Assembly (NCBI RefSeq): GCF_021172145.1
Contig: NZ_CP089095.1
Span: forward strand, 124,001 to 188,000
Direction: 5' to 3'
Source of the DNA: Flavobacterium cyclinae
Lineage (GTDB): Bacteria > Bacteroidota > Bacteroidia > Flavobacteriales > Flavobacteriaceae
DNA length: 64,000 nt
Part shown: piece after piece, positions 8,535 through 17,413 of the stretch
How the letters are laid out: every line of letters begins with the position of its first letter
Numbering within the stretch: position 1 is the stretch's first letter
Notes under the pieces: generated by a model
What the model saw: the letters and a program-made list of their open reading frames with translations, nothing else
Told to the model about the DNA's origin: nothing
Databases searched by the model: none
Position numbers and translations under genes: made by a program

Positions 8535-11492
8535 ATGAAAATCAAAGTTTTACTGTTTATTTCTATACTTTTTTCTGTATTGGTTTTCTCTCAAACGAAA
8601 GAAGATGTAGATAAAATTATCAAGAATTACGATTTTGAAAAAATTAAAGAATTAGAAGTTACTTATAAAAAGAAAGAGGAAGCTGAGAAAAAGGCAGCAT
8701 ATGAAGCTGCAAAAATTAATGGATGGCCTGTTATTATTGAAAAAGAAGATGGGACCTTTCAAGAATTAATGAAATTAACCCCAGATGGTTATCCAGTTTA
8801 TTATTCTACAAATAATGTTGCTGCTGCAAGATCAACTCGAACTAATTTTTTAAATACTGGAGGAGGTTTAGGACTTTCTTTGGATGGACAAAACATGGTT
8901 GCGAGAGTTTGGGACGGTGGTACTGCAAGAAGAACTCATAATGGATTTAGTGGAAGAGTTACTACTGTTGATGATATTTCAGGAACTTCTTATAGTAGTC
9001 ATGCAACCCATGTTACAGGAACTATTCTTGCATTACCTTGGGATTTAACTTCAGCAAACGTTAAAGGTATGGCTACTCAAGCAACTGCTAGAACGTTCAA
9101 TTGGGACAATGATGAATCAGAAGCTTTAAGTGAAGTTTTAGAAGGAATGACAATTTCTAATCATTCATATGGAGTGCCAATTGGTAGTGGTACTTCAGTT
9201 TTACCTGCATGGTATATTGGTGCATATACGGTTTCAGCAAGAAATTGGGACGAGATTACTTATTTAGCACCTTATTATTTACCTGTTATGTCAGCAGGAA
9301 ATGATGGTCTTAATAATAATAATTCAAATCCAATTTCTATAGGTTTTGATAAATTAACTGGAAATAAAACATCAAAGAATACATTAATAGTAGCTAATGC
9401 TCAAGATGCAAATATAGCAACAGATGGATCTTTGATAAGTGTTTCAATTAATTCTGGCAGTAGTCAAGGCCCAACGGATGACAGAAGAATTAAACCAGAT
9501 ATTACGGGTAATGGTACTGGAGTAACATCTGTAATTTCAACAAATAATACCGCAACAGATACTTATTCAGGGACATCTATGTCTAGCCCAAATGTAGCGG
9601 GAACATTATTATTATTGCAACAACATTATAAAAATTTAACAAATAGTTTTATGAAATCTGCAACTTTGCGAGGATTAGCTTGCCATACTGCTGATGATGC
9701 TGGTGTAGTAGGTCCTGATCCTAGATTTGGTTGGGGACTTTTAAATGCAAAAAAAGCAGTAGAAACAATTTCAGGAAATGGATTAAATTCTTGGATTTCA
9801 GAAAATAAATTATTGCAAGATGAAATATTTACTATGACTGTTACCTCAGAAGGGGGTGTATCAAATCCATTAATTGCTTCTATAACATGGACAGATTTAC
9901 CAGGAGAAGCTAATTATGGTAATTTAGGAGATAATTATTCCGAACCAGTATTAGTCAATGATTTAGACATCAGAATCACAAAAGATGGAGTTACAACTTT
10001 TTATCCTTGGAAATTACCATCAAATCCTAGTTCTTTAGCCATAAGAAGTTCAGATAATAATGTTGATAATATTGAAATAATTAAAATTGATAATCCAACT
10101 GCTGGTGATTATGTTATTTCAGTATCACACAAGGGAACATTAGTATCAGGGTCTCAAAACTATTCATTAATTGTTACTGGAATTACATCTAATTTTGGGA
10201 TTATTTCAAATTCTGATGATGTTGAATTATGTGAAAATCAGTCTGCAACTTATACTTTTGATTATATTCAAAATAGGACGACTACAACAACTAATTTTTC
10301 ACCTATAGGTATTCCTGCAGGGGCAAATTATTCTATTTCGCCAACAAGTTTAAGTTCAAATGGTACTGTAACATTAACAGTTTCTAATTTACCTGCTGTT
10401 ACACCTGGTGAATATAGTGTGGGTATCGTTGGAAATAATGGAATTGAAACAGAAACAAGAACTAAATTTTTGAAACTTTATAGTGGAACTTTTGCTCCAG
10501 TATCTATTTTATCACCTACTAATGGTTTTAATGGTACAGCAACTACTGTTAATCTTCGTTGGCAACCAAATTCAAATGTTGAAAATCATTTGGTTCAAGT
10601 GTCAACTAGTCCTACTTTTTCTTCATATGTAGTAAATCAATCTACATCAAATTCAAATTATATTGTTTCTGGTTTAAATCAAGATACAATGTATTATTGG
10701 AGAATTGTACCTTCTAATAGATGTGGTGCTGAAAATGAAAATTCGGCAGTTGTAAATTCATTTAGAACCGGAATATTATCTTGTGGAAATACTTTTTCTG
10801 CTACTGATTTTTCAGATGCTGTATTGGCAGATGTTGCTAATTCATCAGCAAGTGTACCTGTAACTGTTACGGGTGGTTTAACAATTGGTGAAATGAGAGT
10901 TTCATTTGATATGACACATACTTATGTTCAAGATATGACAATAACATTACAAGGACCTCCTTCTATTGGCAGCCCTATTGTAACTTTATTGCAACAACCA
11001 TGTGGAGACAATGACGATATTAGTTGTAGATTTATTGATTCTGGATCACCACCAGCATGTACAGGTGTTCCTGCTATTTCTGGTGATATTGCACCATTTT
11101 CTCCTTTAAGTGATTTGAATGGTTTAAATGCAGATGGTGTATGGACACTATTGGTAGATGATCCATTTAATGGAGATGGTGGAACTATTTCTAATTTCAC
11201 AATTGAAATATGTGCTGTAACTGCATCATTAAGTTCAAATGATAATGTATTTAATTCGTTAAGTGTTTTCCCTAACCCAGCAAAAGGAACTGTTAATATT
11301 GATTTAGCAGGAGCTGTTACAGGAGATACTACTTATGAATTATTTGATGTTCAAGGAAGAAAAGTTATTACTAAAGTTTCTTCAAATAATTTCGAAACAT
11401 TAAACGTTGAAAATTTATCTGACGGAATTTATATGTTGAGCATTCAAAATGGAAGTGCAAAAACAACGAAAAAAGTGGTTATTAATAATTAA
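8535..11492 (+). CDS. Secreted S8 (subtilisin-like) serine protease with P-domain and T9SS sorting domain
   Basis: 985-residue exported protease. A Sec signal peptide covers residues 1-19 (cut after VFS) and a charged propeptide-like helix follows. The S8 catalytic domain shows Asp127 in RVWDGG, His156 in SSHATHVTG, oxyanion Asn256 in SAGNDG and Ser348 in SGTSMSSPNVAG. A beta-sandwich region is followed by a fibronectin III-like domain (about 650-750) and a proprotein-convertase P domain (about 765-895, ending ADGVWTLLVDDPFNGDGGTI). The last ~75 residues are a T9SS type A sorting domain (VFPNPAKGTVNI ... KKVVINN), so it should leave the cell through the type IX system. Likely an extracellular protease of a proteolytic lifestyle; the substrate is unknown. 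Confidence 0.93.
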   Translation: MKIKVLLFISILFSVLVFSQTKEDVDKIIKNYDFEKIKELEVTYKKKEEAEKKAAYEAAKINGWPVIIEKEDGTFQELMKLTPDGYPVYYSTNNVAAARSTRTNFLNTGGGLGLSLDGQNMVARVWDGGTARRTHNGFSGRVTTVDDISGTSYSSHATHVTGTILALPWDLTSANVKGMATQATARTFNWDNDESEALSEVLEGMTISNHSYGVPIGSGTSVLPAWYIGAYTVSARNWDEITYLAPYYLPVMSAGNDGLNNNNSNPISIGFDKLTGNKTSKNTLIVANAQDANIATDGSLISVSINSGSSQGPTDDRRIKPDITGNGTGVTSVISTNNTATDTYSGTSMSSPNVAGTLLLLQQHYKNLTNSFMKSATLRGLACHTADDAGVVGPDPRFGWGLLNAKKAVETISGNGLNSWISENKLLQDEIFTMTVTSEGGVSNPLIASITWTDLPGEANYGNLGDNYSEPVLVNDLDIRITKDGVTTFYPWKLPSNPSSLAIRSSDNNVDNIEIIKIDNPTAGDYVISVSHKGTLVSGSQNYSLIVTGITSNFGIISNSDDVELCENQSATYTFDYIQNRTTTTTNFSPIGIPAGANYSISPTSLSSNGTVTLTVSNLPAVTPGEYSVGIVGNNGIETETRTKFLKLYSGTFAPVSILSPTNGFNGTATTVNLRWQPNSNVENHLVQVSTSPTFSSYVVNQSTSNSNYIVSGLNQDTMYYWRIVPSNRCGAENENSAVVNSFRTGILSCGNTFSATDFSDAVLADVANSSASVPVTVTGGLTIGEMRVSFDMTHTYVQDMTITLQGPPSIGSPIVTLLQQPCGDNDDISCRFIDSGSPPACTGVPAISGDIAPFSPLSDLNGLNADGVWTLLVDDPFNGDGGTISNFTIEICAVTASLSSNDNVFNSLSVFPNPAKGTVNIDLAGAVTGDTTYELFDVQGRKVITKVSSNNFETLNVENLSDGIYMLSIQNGSAKTTKKVVINN

Positions 11493-11511
11493 TCATGTGT
11501 TGATATATAAT

Positions 11512-11538
11512 AAAAAGGGAGCAATTTGCTCCCTTTTT
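11512..11538. terminator. Rho-independent terminator after S8 protease
   Basis: Inverted repeat AAAAAGGGAGCAA / TTGCTCCCTTTTT with T-rich sequence following on the plus strand and A-rich sequence on the other side. It sits between convergent genes and may serve both. Confidence 0.88.
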
Positions 11539-11540
11539 AT

Positions 11541-12254
11541 TTATACATGTATTATTTCTTCTTCCACCAACAAATCCTCACGTCTTAATCTTAAGAAAAT
11601 TTGAGCTACAGCAATAACGTCTTTTTCGCAGTAAGTTATGATTCGGTCGATATCATTTTCAACGTAATAAACATGAGCTACTTCGCTACCATCGATATCG
11701 TCTTTTGGAGAAGGAATTCCTAAAACTTTAGTTAATAGTTTTAATGAAGTGAAATGTTTGTAATCACCAAATTTCCATAATTCTAGAGTATCTAAGTGTG
11801 GAACTTCCCATGGCTTTTTACCAAATAAATTTAGTTTGTTAGGTAAAGCAATTCCGTTTATAATCATTCTTCTTGCTATAAATGGGATATCAAACTCTTT
11901 AGCATTGTGTCCACACAAAAGGTGTTGTACTCCATTGAAATGGGTATTTAATAAATTTGAAAAATCTTGTAATATTTTTTTTTCATCACCCCAAAAACTA
12001 GTAACACGAAAGTTTCGGATATCCGCTTTGTTAACAAAATATCCTACGGAAATTGTGATGATTTTTCCAAATTCGGCCCAAATTCCAGCACGCTCATAAA
12101 AATCTTCACCAGAAACTTCATCTTTTCTTTGGTATTGAGTTTTTTGTTCCCAAAGTTGTTGGGTTTCATGATCTAATCCTCTATAATTGTGATATTCAGG
12201 AACCGTTTCAATATCCAAAAATAAAATGTTATTTAAATTTATTTTCTCTATCAT
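11541..12254 (-). CDS. 3'-5' exonuclease related to the PolB exonuclease domain
   Basis: 237-residue protein of the predicted PolB-like 3'-5' exonuclease family (DnaQ-like RNase H fold). The three exonuclease motifs are visible: ExoI LFLDIETVPE near residue 12-21 (Asp and Glu metal ligands), ExoII GHNAKEFDIPF near 115-125, and ExoIII with YCEKDVIAVAQIF near 208-220. It has no polymerase domain. The gene is followed by the shared terminator at 11512 and lies 22 bases downstream of the small membrane protein gene at 12277, so it may be part of a unit with it and the hydrolase. The cellular substrate is unknown. Confidence 0.85.
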   Translation of the reverse strand: MIEKINLNNILFLDIETVPEYHNYRGLDHETQQLWEQKTQYQRKDEVSGEDFYERAGIWAEFGKIITISVGYFVNKADIRNFRVTSFWGDEKKILQDFSNLLNTHFNGVQHLLCGHNAKEFDIPFIARRMIINGIALPNKLNLFGKKPWEVPHLDTLELWKFGDYKHFTSLKLLTKVLGIPSPKDDIDGSEVAHVYYVENDIDRIITYCEKDVIAVAQIFLRLRREDLLVEEEIIHV

Positions 12255-12276
12255 TTTTTCGTATTTATGGTTAATT

Positions 12277-12567
12277 TCAAAAAACGTTAAATTTTATACT
12301 TAAAAGAATAAGAATTAATAAAAGAGCAAAAAAACTAAAAGCAAACATCAAGTTTTGTTTATTTTCTCTAATTTTAATTTTTAATCTTATTTGTTTTTTA
12401 ATTTCATTTAATTCATTACTTGAAATTTGAACTTCTTCAACATTTGAATTGCTTTCGGTATTGTTAATCAAATTTGTTTTTTTATGGCTAATAGATGCTC
12501 TTAGAGAAGCCTTTTTTGCTTCACTAATTTTCTCCCTATTTTTCAATGCAAAAAAATGTCCGCTCAT
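12277..12567 (-). CDS. Small hypothetical protein with C-terminal membrane segment
   Basis: 96-residue protein with a basic N-terminus (REKISEAKKASLRASISHKK), a polar and coiled-coil-prone middle, and a C-terminal hydrophobic segment of about 22 residues, which suggests a tail-anchored membrane protein. No family is recognised. Its ATG overlaps the stop codon of the upstream hydrolase gene by one base (TAATG), which supports it as a real, translationally coupled gene. Confidence 0.65.
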   Translation of the reverse strand: MSGHFFALKNREKISEAKKASLRASISHKKTNLINNTESNSNVEEVQISSNELNEIKKQIRLKIKIRENKQNLMFAFSFFALLLILILLSIKFNVF

Positions 12568-13730
12568 TATTTCTTTTTCTTTTTTTCAAGCATATTGTAA
12601 GCTTCTTCAACGTAAACGTATAAATCTTCACTATGAGGATCATATGTAGTTTGTATTCCTTTTAAATGGCCTAATCGCACAATAATTAATTTGTCTTCAG
12701 GTATTACAATGACAAATTGCCCTAAATGTCCTCGCATATAATATAAATCTTTACCTAAAAAGTTGTGCATCCACCAACCGTAGCCATATTCTGGGCTTTT
12801 TTCAAAACGAGGAGTAATACATTTTTTCACAAATGTACTATCTAAAATTTCCTTATCATTCCATTTACCATTGTTTAGATATAGTTTACCAAATCGTGCA
12901 AAATCTCTTGCATTACTTGCTATACAACAATAGGCTTTTTCTATTCCATCAGGTGCTTCGTCTAATTGCCATAAAGCTTCGTTTTCTGCTCCCATTGGTT
13001 GCCAAAAATGTTTCGAAACATAATCTGATAAATGTTCTCCAGTGGCTTTTTCAATGCACATTGCTAATAATTGAGTAGCACCACTTAAGTATTTAAAAGA
13101 TTGCCCAGGTTTTTCGTTGATTTCTAAACCTAAAATGATTTCTTTTAAATTGTCATCAAAATAAGCACGTGTTACAATTGAAAATGGGCTATAATATTTT
13201 TCGTCCCAACTTAAACCAGATGCCATTGAAGATAAATCACCCACGGTGACTTCTTTTGCAAATTGGCCTTTTAATTCAGGAAAAAAATCAATTACTTTTT
13301 GATCTAAACTTTTAATTTTTCCTTCCATTATAGCTTTCCCCATGGCCATAGTAACAATACTTTTTGCCATTGAGAAAGAGTTGGTTTTAGCGTTTTTATC
13401 AAATCCATCAAAGTAACTTTCATGCCAAATACTATCATTTTTTATAATTAAATAAGCTATGGTTTGAAGTTCTTTATGAGTCTTTTGAAGTGTTTCAGTT
13501 GCTGGAATTGTATTATAGTCTGTTGCAATTGCCCAAGGTTGTGCAATTCCTTTTTTAATTTCTCGATTAGGAAATTCTTTATAATCTTCAAGAAATGCAG
13601 TTGTATATCCTTTAAAGTATATTGTTTTCACAGCCCTTAATAGATAATCAACATTAAAAATATACATCAATAATATGATGCTAGCTAGGACAATGATAAA
13701 CCATTTGAAGAATTTTACTAAAAATTTCAT
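12567..13730 (-). CDS. Serine hydrolase, class C beta-lactamase family
   Basis: 387-residue protein with an N-terminal membrane anchor (about 8-28) and a beta-lactamase/transpeptidase-like domain outside the membrane. The catalytic SxxK motif is S120-MA-K123 in NSFSMAKSIVTM. A Tyr-containing second motif is probably YLSGATQ (about 214-220), and the third, GHLGQFVIVIP, occupies the place of KTG in esterase-type members. Such proteins may be esterases, D-aminopeptidases or peptidoglycan-acting enzymes; nothing here indicates antibiotic resistance. The gene overlaps the next small gene by one base. Confidence 0.85.
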   Translation of the reverse strand: MKFLVKFFKWFIIVLASIILLMYIFNVDYLLRAVKTIYFKGYTTAFLEDYKEFPNREIKKGIAQPWAIATDYNTIPATETLQKTHKELQTIAYLIIKNDSIWHESYFDGFDKNAKTNSFSMAKSIVTMAMGKAIMEGKIKSLDQKVIDFFPELKGQFAKEVTVGDLSSMASGLSWDEKYYSPFSIVTRAYFDDNLKEIILGLEINEKPGQSFKYLSGATQLLAMCIEKATGEHLSDYVSKHFWQPMGAENEALWQLDEAPDGIEKAYCCIASNARDFARFGKLYLNNGKWNDKEILDSTFVKKCITPRFEKSPEYGYGWWMHNFLGKDLYYMRGHLGQFVIVIPEDKLIIVRLGHLKGIQTTYDPHSEDLYVYVEEAYNMLEKKKKK

Positions 13731-13789
13731 GTACTTAATTATAGGATTGCGTTATAAAAATAACAAAAAGCGTTTGGATTATCAATATT

Positions 13790-14263
13790 CTAAAATAAAC
13801 TTTCTTGTTTTAAAGGGTTTTCATGATGCAATAACCATTTTTTTCGCCATAAACCTCCTGCATAACCAGTTAAAGAACCATCGCTTCCAATAACTCGATG
13901 ACAAGGTATTATTATTAATAGGGGATTTTTACCATTTGCAGCTGCAACAGCACGAATGGCTTTTACATCTCCTAATTTTTTTGATAATTCTAAATATGAA
14001 CATGTTTTCCCATATGGAATATTAATTAATTCTTGCCAAACTTTTTTCTGGAATTCAGTACCAATGGGGTTAATTTGAAAAGTAAAATGTGTTCTTTTCC
14101 CTTCAAAATACTCATTAAGTTGTTGGATTGAAGAATTAAATATCTTAGGTATTTTAGTTGATATTTCTATTGCTTCATTAAGCAGGCAAATTTTTGAAAT
14201 TCCACTTTCATTGCCTTGTAATTTCATTATTCCAATAGGAGTATTTATATAAATCGTTTCCAT
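13790..14263 (-). CDS. ogt: Methylated-DNA--[protein]-cysteine S-methyltransferase
   Basis: 157-residue suicidal repair protein that removes the alkyl group from O6-alkylguanine in DNA onto its own cysteine. The active-site motif IIPCHRVIG is complete with Cys121. The N-terminal RNase H-like domain and the C-terminal helix-turn-helix region (YGKTCSYLELSKKLG) are of normal length for Ogt/MGMT. No Ada-type regulatory domain is present. The start codon lies only seven bases downstream of an upstream terminator's stem-loop and T run (minus strand), which leaves little room for its own promoter. Confidence 0.93.
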   Translation of the reverse strand: METIYINTPIGIMKLQGNESGISKICLLNEAIEISTKIPKIFNSSIQQLNEYFEGKRTHFTFQINPIGTEFQKKVWQELINIPYGKTCSYLELSKKLGDVKAIRAVAAANGKNPLLIIIPCHRVIGSDGSLTGYAGGLWRKKWLLHHENPLKQESLF

Positions 14264-14273
14264 TTTAATAAAA

Positions 14274-14301
14274 AAACCACCTTATTTTGGTAAGGTGGTT
14301 T
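14274..14301 (-). terminator. Rho-independent terminator after the DUF1573 gene
   Basis: Eleven-base-pair stem AAACCACCTTA / TAAGGTGGTTT (14274-14284 and 14291-14301), loop of six. On the minus strand it is followed by a T run that ends a few bases before the ogt start codon. Confidence 0.85.
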
Positions 14302-14330
14302 AATAAGATGTAAAAGCTGAATTAATAATA

Positions 14331-14834
14331 TTATGATTTTATCTCTTCTTTTTTGTCTGAATTTGGATCTAGAACTTTACCTTTAAAAGATAAGGTTTTA
14401 ACTGCATCTACACCATTTTCATTAGTTGTAATGGTAACAGATTTTTGAAATACACCAACATTTGCAGCATTAAAAGTTGCAGCAACCATTCCTTTTTCAC
14501 CTGGTTTAATAGGTGTTTTAGTGTAATTAGCAGCAGTACAACCACAAGCTGGTCTTACATTTGTAATTAATACAGTTTCTTTAGTATTGTTTGTAAAAGA
14601 AAATTCATAAGTAACAGGTTTTCCTTTTTCAATTTCACCAAAATCATGCATTTCCTGATCCCACTTAATTGTTGATGGTATTGGTGTTGCTTTAACTTCA
14701 GCAGGAGTTGCTTGAACTACTTTTGCTGTTTCTGTTTTTAATTCTTTTGAAGGAGCTATCTTAGCATCTTTAACTTGTGCAAAAGAAGCAGAAGCCAAAA
14801 GAACTGCAAAAATTGATAATTTAATTGATTTCAT
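14331..14834 (-). CDS. Exported DUF1573 domain protein
   Basis: 167-residue protein with a Sec signal peptide (MKSIKLSIFAVLLASASFAQ, cut after Ala19 or so). A low-complexity Ala/Lys/Thr/Pro linker is followed by a DUF1573 domain (about 55-155) with the usual immunoglobulin-like core HDFGEIEKGKPVTYEFSF and the NVRPACGCTAANY motif carrying two conserved cysteines. The family is abundant in Bacteroidota and its function is unknown; the fold resembles ASPM-SPD-2-Hydin (ASH) adhesion modules. A -7 box lies upstream and a terminator downstream, so the gene is monocistronic. Confidence 0.88.
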   Translation of the reverse strand: MKSIKLSIFAVLLASASFAQVKDAKIAPSKELKTETAKVVQATPAEVKATPIPSTIKWDQEMHDFGEIEKGKPVTYEFSFTNNTKETVLITNVRPACGCTAANYTKTPIKPGEKGMVAATFNAANVGVFQKSVTITTNENGVDAVKTLSFKGKVLDPNSDKKEEIKS

Positions 14835-14870
14835 AGAATATATGTTTTAAGATGTTTTAAATTTGTTATA

Positions 14871-14878
14871 CAAAACTA
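14871..14878 (-). promoter_or_regulatory. Putative -7 box for the DUF1573 gene
   Basis: On the minus strand TAGTTTTG matches TAnnTTTG, 36 bases before the start codon at 14834. No convincing -33 TTTG was found. Confidence 0.4.
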
Positions 14879-14980
14879 AATAACTTTTTATTTTACATTG
14901 TTAATTATATTTTAATGATTGTTAATGACTTGTTAACAGTTAATTTATAAACTACATTTTTTTGTAATATCGAATTATAT

Positions 14981-16249
14981 ATGAAATTCACTAGATTTAA
15001 TACCATTATTATCATTGGCTTTTTAGCAATTGTTGGCGTAATTGTTATGCAATTGTTTTTATTAAATCAAGCCTATATATTTGAAAAAAAGGACATGGAA
15101 GATAAAATCCATTTTGCTTTACAAGATGTGGTTGAAAAAATATACAGAGATAATAAATCAGAATTACCAATAACAAATCCTATAAAAAAAGTATCTGAGA
15201 ATTATTTTATTGTAAATGTAAACGATGTTTTTGAAAATCAAATTTTAGAAGAATATTTAAAAATTGAATTTGAAAAAGTTAAATTAGAATTGGATTTTGA
15301 GTATGCTATATACGATTGTAGCTCTGATGAAATGGTTTATGGAAATTATATCTCTATAGACGGGAAACCCGAAAAATTTTGCGCCGATTGTTTTCCTAAG
15401 AATAATGAACTTACATATTATTTTGCCGTTCGATTTCCAAACTTAAAACAAACATATTTCAAAAGCATATCGCAATATTGGATATTTACAGGTGTTTTGT
15501 TTTTTGTTTTAATCATTTATGTTTATTCCGTTTTGCTCATGTTACAGCAAAAAAAATATACCGATTTACAAAAAGATTTTATTAATAATATGACGCATGA
15601 GTTTAAAACTCCTTTAGCATCTATATTAATAGCGTCTAATTATGCTAATACACAAAAAGAAATTAATGAAAACCCAAAATTGTCTAAATACATCCAAATT
15701 ATTATTAATCAAAGTAATAAACTAAATCAGCATATTGAGAAAATTTTATACGTTGCTAAAACCGAAAGCAAACAAATTGTATTAAATAAAACAAAAGTCA
15801 ATATTGCTTCTTTAATAGACTTGGTAAAAGACAATATCGTATTAAAGCATCAAAAAGAAATGCATATCAATATTGAATTTCAACGCGATTATTTTGTTAT
15901 TGCTGATGAATTTCATTTATATAATGTAGTGTATAACATATTGGATAATGCGGTAAAATATTCCATTCAAACACCAGAAATACATATAACATCTAAAGAA
16001 AATTCTAGAGGGTTGGTATTACATTTTTCTGATAATGGTAGCGGTATTCCCGATAACGATTTACCTTTTATTTTTGATAAATTCTATAGAGTTGCAAGAC
16101 AAGATAGCAAAGATATAGAAGGATTTGGAATAGGACTTTCTTATGTCAAACGTGTTTGCGAATGGCATAAATGGAAAGTAGAAGCTAAAAACAACATTGA
16201 AAAAGGAATTACAATAACCATTCAAATAAATAAAAAAGATTATGAGTAA
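14981..16249 (+). CDS. Sensor histidine kinase (two-component system)
   Basis: 422-residue membrane histidine kinase. The first transmembrane segment is at about 8-30 and the second at about 167-188, enclosing a periplasmic sensor of about 135 residues that has a CxxC pair (Cys134 and Cys137, FCADC). The H box NNMTHEFKTPLASI places the phosphorylated histidine at His206. The N box (NILDNAVKYS) and G boxes (DNGSGI, GFGIGLSYV) follow in the ATPase domain. The gene overlaps the response regulator by eight bases, so the two form an operon. Its organisation resembles Bacteroides RprX/RprY; the signal is unknown. Confidence 0.92.
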   Translation: MKFTRFNTIIIIGFLAIVGVIVMQLFLLNQAYIFEKKDMEDKIHFALQDVVEKIYRDNKSELPITNPIKKVSENYFIVNVNDVFENQILEEYLKIEFEKVKLELDFEYAIYDCSSDEMVYGNYISIDGKPEKFCADCFPKNNELTYYFAVRFPNLKQTYFKSISQYWIFTGVLFFVLIIYVYSVLLMLQQKKYTDLQKDFINNMTHEFKTPLASILIASNYANTQKEINENPKLSKYIQIIINQSNKLNQHIEKILYVAKTESKQIVLNKTKVNIASLIDLVKDNIVLKHQKEMHINIEFQRDYFVIADEFHLYNVVYNILDNAVKYSIQTPEIHITSKENSRGLVLHFSDNGSGIPDNDLPFIFDKFYRVARQDSKDIEGFGIGLSYVKRVCEWHKWKVEAKNNIEKGITITIQINKKDYE

Positions 16250-16928
16250 GAAACGCATTTTATATGTTGAAGACGATGAAACCTTAGCGTTTTTAACTGC
16301 TGATAATTTAGAACAACATTTTGATGTTACTCATTGCGCTAATGGAAAAGAAGCTTTTCAATTATTTTGCAAAGAATCATTTGATTTATGTGTTTTGGAT
16401 ATCATGTTGCCTGAAATGGATGGTTTTGAAATTGCTACCGAAATAAGAAAGCGCAATCAAGAAATCCCAATAATTTTTCTATCTGCTAAAACAATGAAAG
16501 ATGACCGAATTAAAGGTTTGAAATTGGGAGCCGACGATTATTTAGTGAAACCGTATTCGATTGAAGAATTAATATTAAAAATCGAAATTTTCTTAAACCG
16601 AAGTCAAAAATCAACTGATAATTCGCATCAAAAACAATATACTTTTGGAAGTTTTCAATTTGAACCCGAAAATTATTTGTTGAAAAATGAGAATCAAAGC
16701 ATTACGTTAACCGAAAGAGAAGCATCGCTTTTAAAATTGTTTTTAGACAATCCGAATACGGTTTTAAAACGCGAAAAAATCTTGATGGAATTATGGGGAA
16801 GTGATGATTATTTCCTAGGCAGAAGTTTGGATGTATTTATTTCAAGATTGCGAAAAATCATAAAAGAAGAAACCCACGTGAGAATTGAAAACATTCCGCG
16901 CGTGGGCTTTAAATTGGTGGTCGAATAA
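16242..16928 (+). CDS. OmpR-family response regulator
   Basis: 228-residue DNA-binding response regulator, partner of the kinase that overlaps it. The receiver domain has the acidic pocket (EDDE near 10-13), the phosphoacceptor Asp53 in LCVLDIMLPEMDG and Lys103 in LVKPYS. A winged-helix OmpR/PhoB-type DNA-binding domain occupies about 130-228 and includes LTEREASLLKLFLDNPNTVL and SLDVFISRLRKII. The regulated genes are not evident; the cytochrome c and hemB genes that follow are on the other strand. Confidence 0.93.
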   Translation: MSKKRILYVEDDETLAFLTADNLEQHFDVTHCANGKEAFQLFCKESFDLCVLDIMLPEMDGFEIATEIRKRNQEIPIIFLSAKTMKDDRIKGLKLGADDYLVKPYSIEELILKIEIFLNRSQKSTDNSHQKQYTFGSFQFEPENYLLKNENQSITLTEREASLLKLFLDNPNTVLKREKILMELWGSDDYFLGRSLDVFISRLRKIIKEETHVRIENIPRVGFKLVVE

Positions 16929-16930
16929 TA

Positions 16931-17344
16931 TTATTCGAAACTCATCATATAAACTTCTAAAGCTTTACGTTCTTCAGCCGTCATGGCTTTTGTGATAGTA
17001 AAGTTAGTTTTCATAGTTTCATATTGTGATGGGTCAACTATAGGTTCGCCTTCTTCGTTGATGAAAGCAGCAATGCTAGCTCCTTTTTCTTTGTAAATTT
17101 TAGCGATATCTTTTATTGCTGGTCCAATTACTTTTGTGTCAGCTTTGTGACAAGCAGTACAAGTTCCTTTTCCTTCAAAAAGTTCTTGTCCTTTTGCAAA
17201 TAATGGATCAACTGTAGTATCCGTTGTTGCCTCAGTTTTTTCTTTAACGGGATTTCCGTAAGGGTCGGTTTCTTTTTTATCGCCACAATTGGTTAACGAA
17301 ATCGCTAAGGCAAAAACAGCAAAAGATTTTAAAACAAGTTTCAT
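16931..17344 (-). CDS. Class I cytochrome c, lipid-anchored
   Basis: 137-residue lipoprotein cytochrome. The lipobox places the lipidated cysteine at Cys20 (ISLTNC), followed by an acidic/Thr linker. The single heme-binding motif is CTACH (Cys62, Cys65, His66), and GPAIKDIAKIYKEKG resembles the GPxL/I segment after the heme site. A methionine in the YETMKTNF region is a plausible sixth heme ligand. It probably carries electrons in the periplasm at the membrane. The gene is two bases from the convergent response-regulator gene. Its position next to heme biosynthesis is suggestive, but that is inference. Confidence 0.9.
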   Translation of the reverse strand: MKLVLKSFAVFALAISLTNCGDKKETDPYGNPVKEKTEATTDTTVDPLFAKGQELFEGKGTCTACHKADTKVIGPAIKDIAKIYKEKGASIAAFINEEGEPIVDPSQYETMKTNFTITKAMTAEERKALEVYMMSFE

Positions 17345-17413
17345 TTTAAGTTTATTTAGAAATATCGATAAAATTACATCATCGATTTCACTTTGTTTGT
17401 GACAAATGTCACA

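Noticed and set aside
11836-12099. Plus-strand frame inside the exonuclease gene
   Set aside because: Antisense shadow of a conserved gene whose exonuclease motifs are all in the minus-strand frame.
12567-13730. Antibiotic-resistance beta-lactamase
   Set aside because: The SxxK hydrolase fold fits esterases and peptidases as well; no lactamase-specific signature was seen.
13831-14263. Ada-type adaptive response regulator
   Set aside because: Only the methyltransferase domain is present; there is no AraC or metal-binding Ada N-terminal domain.
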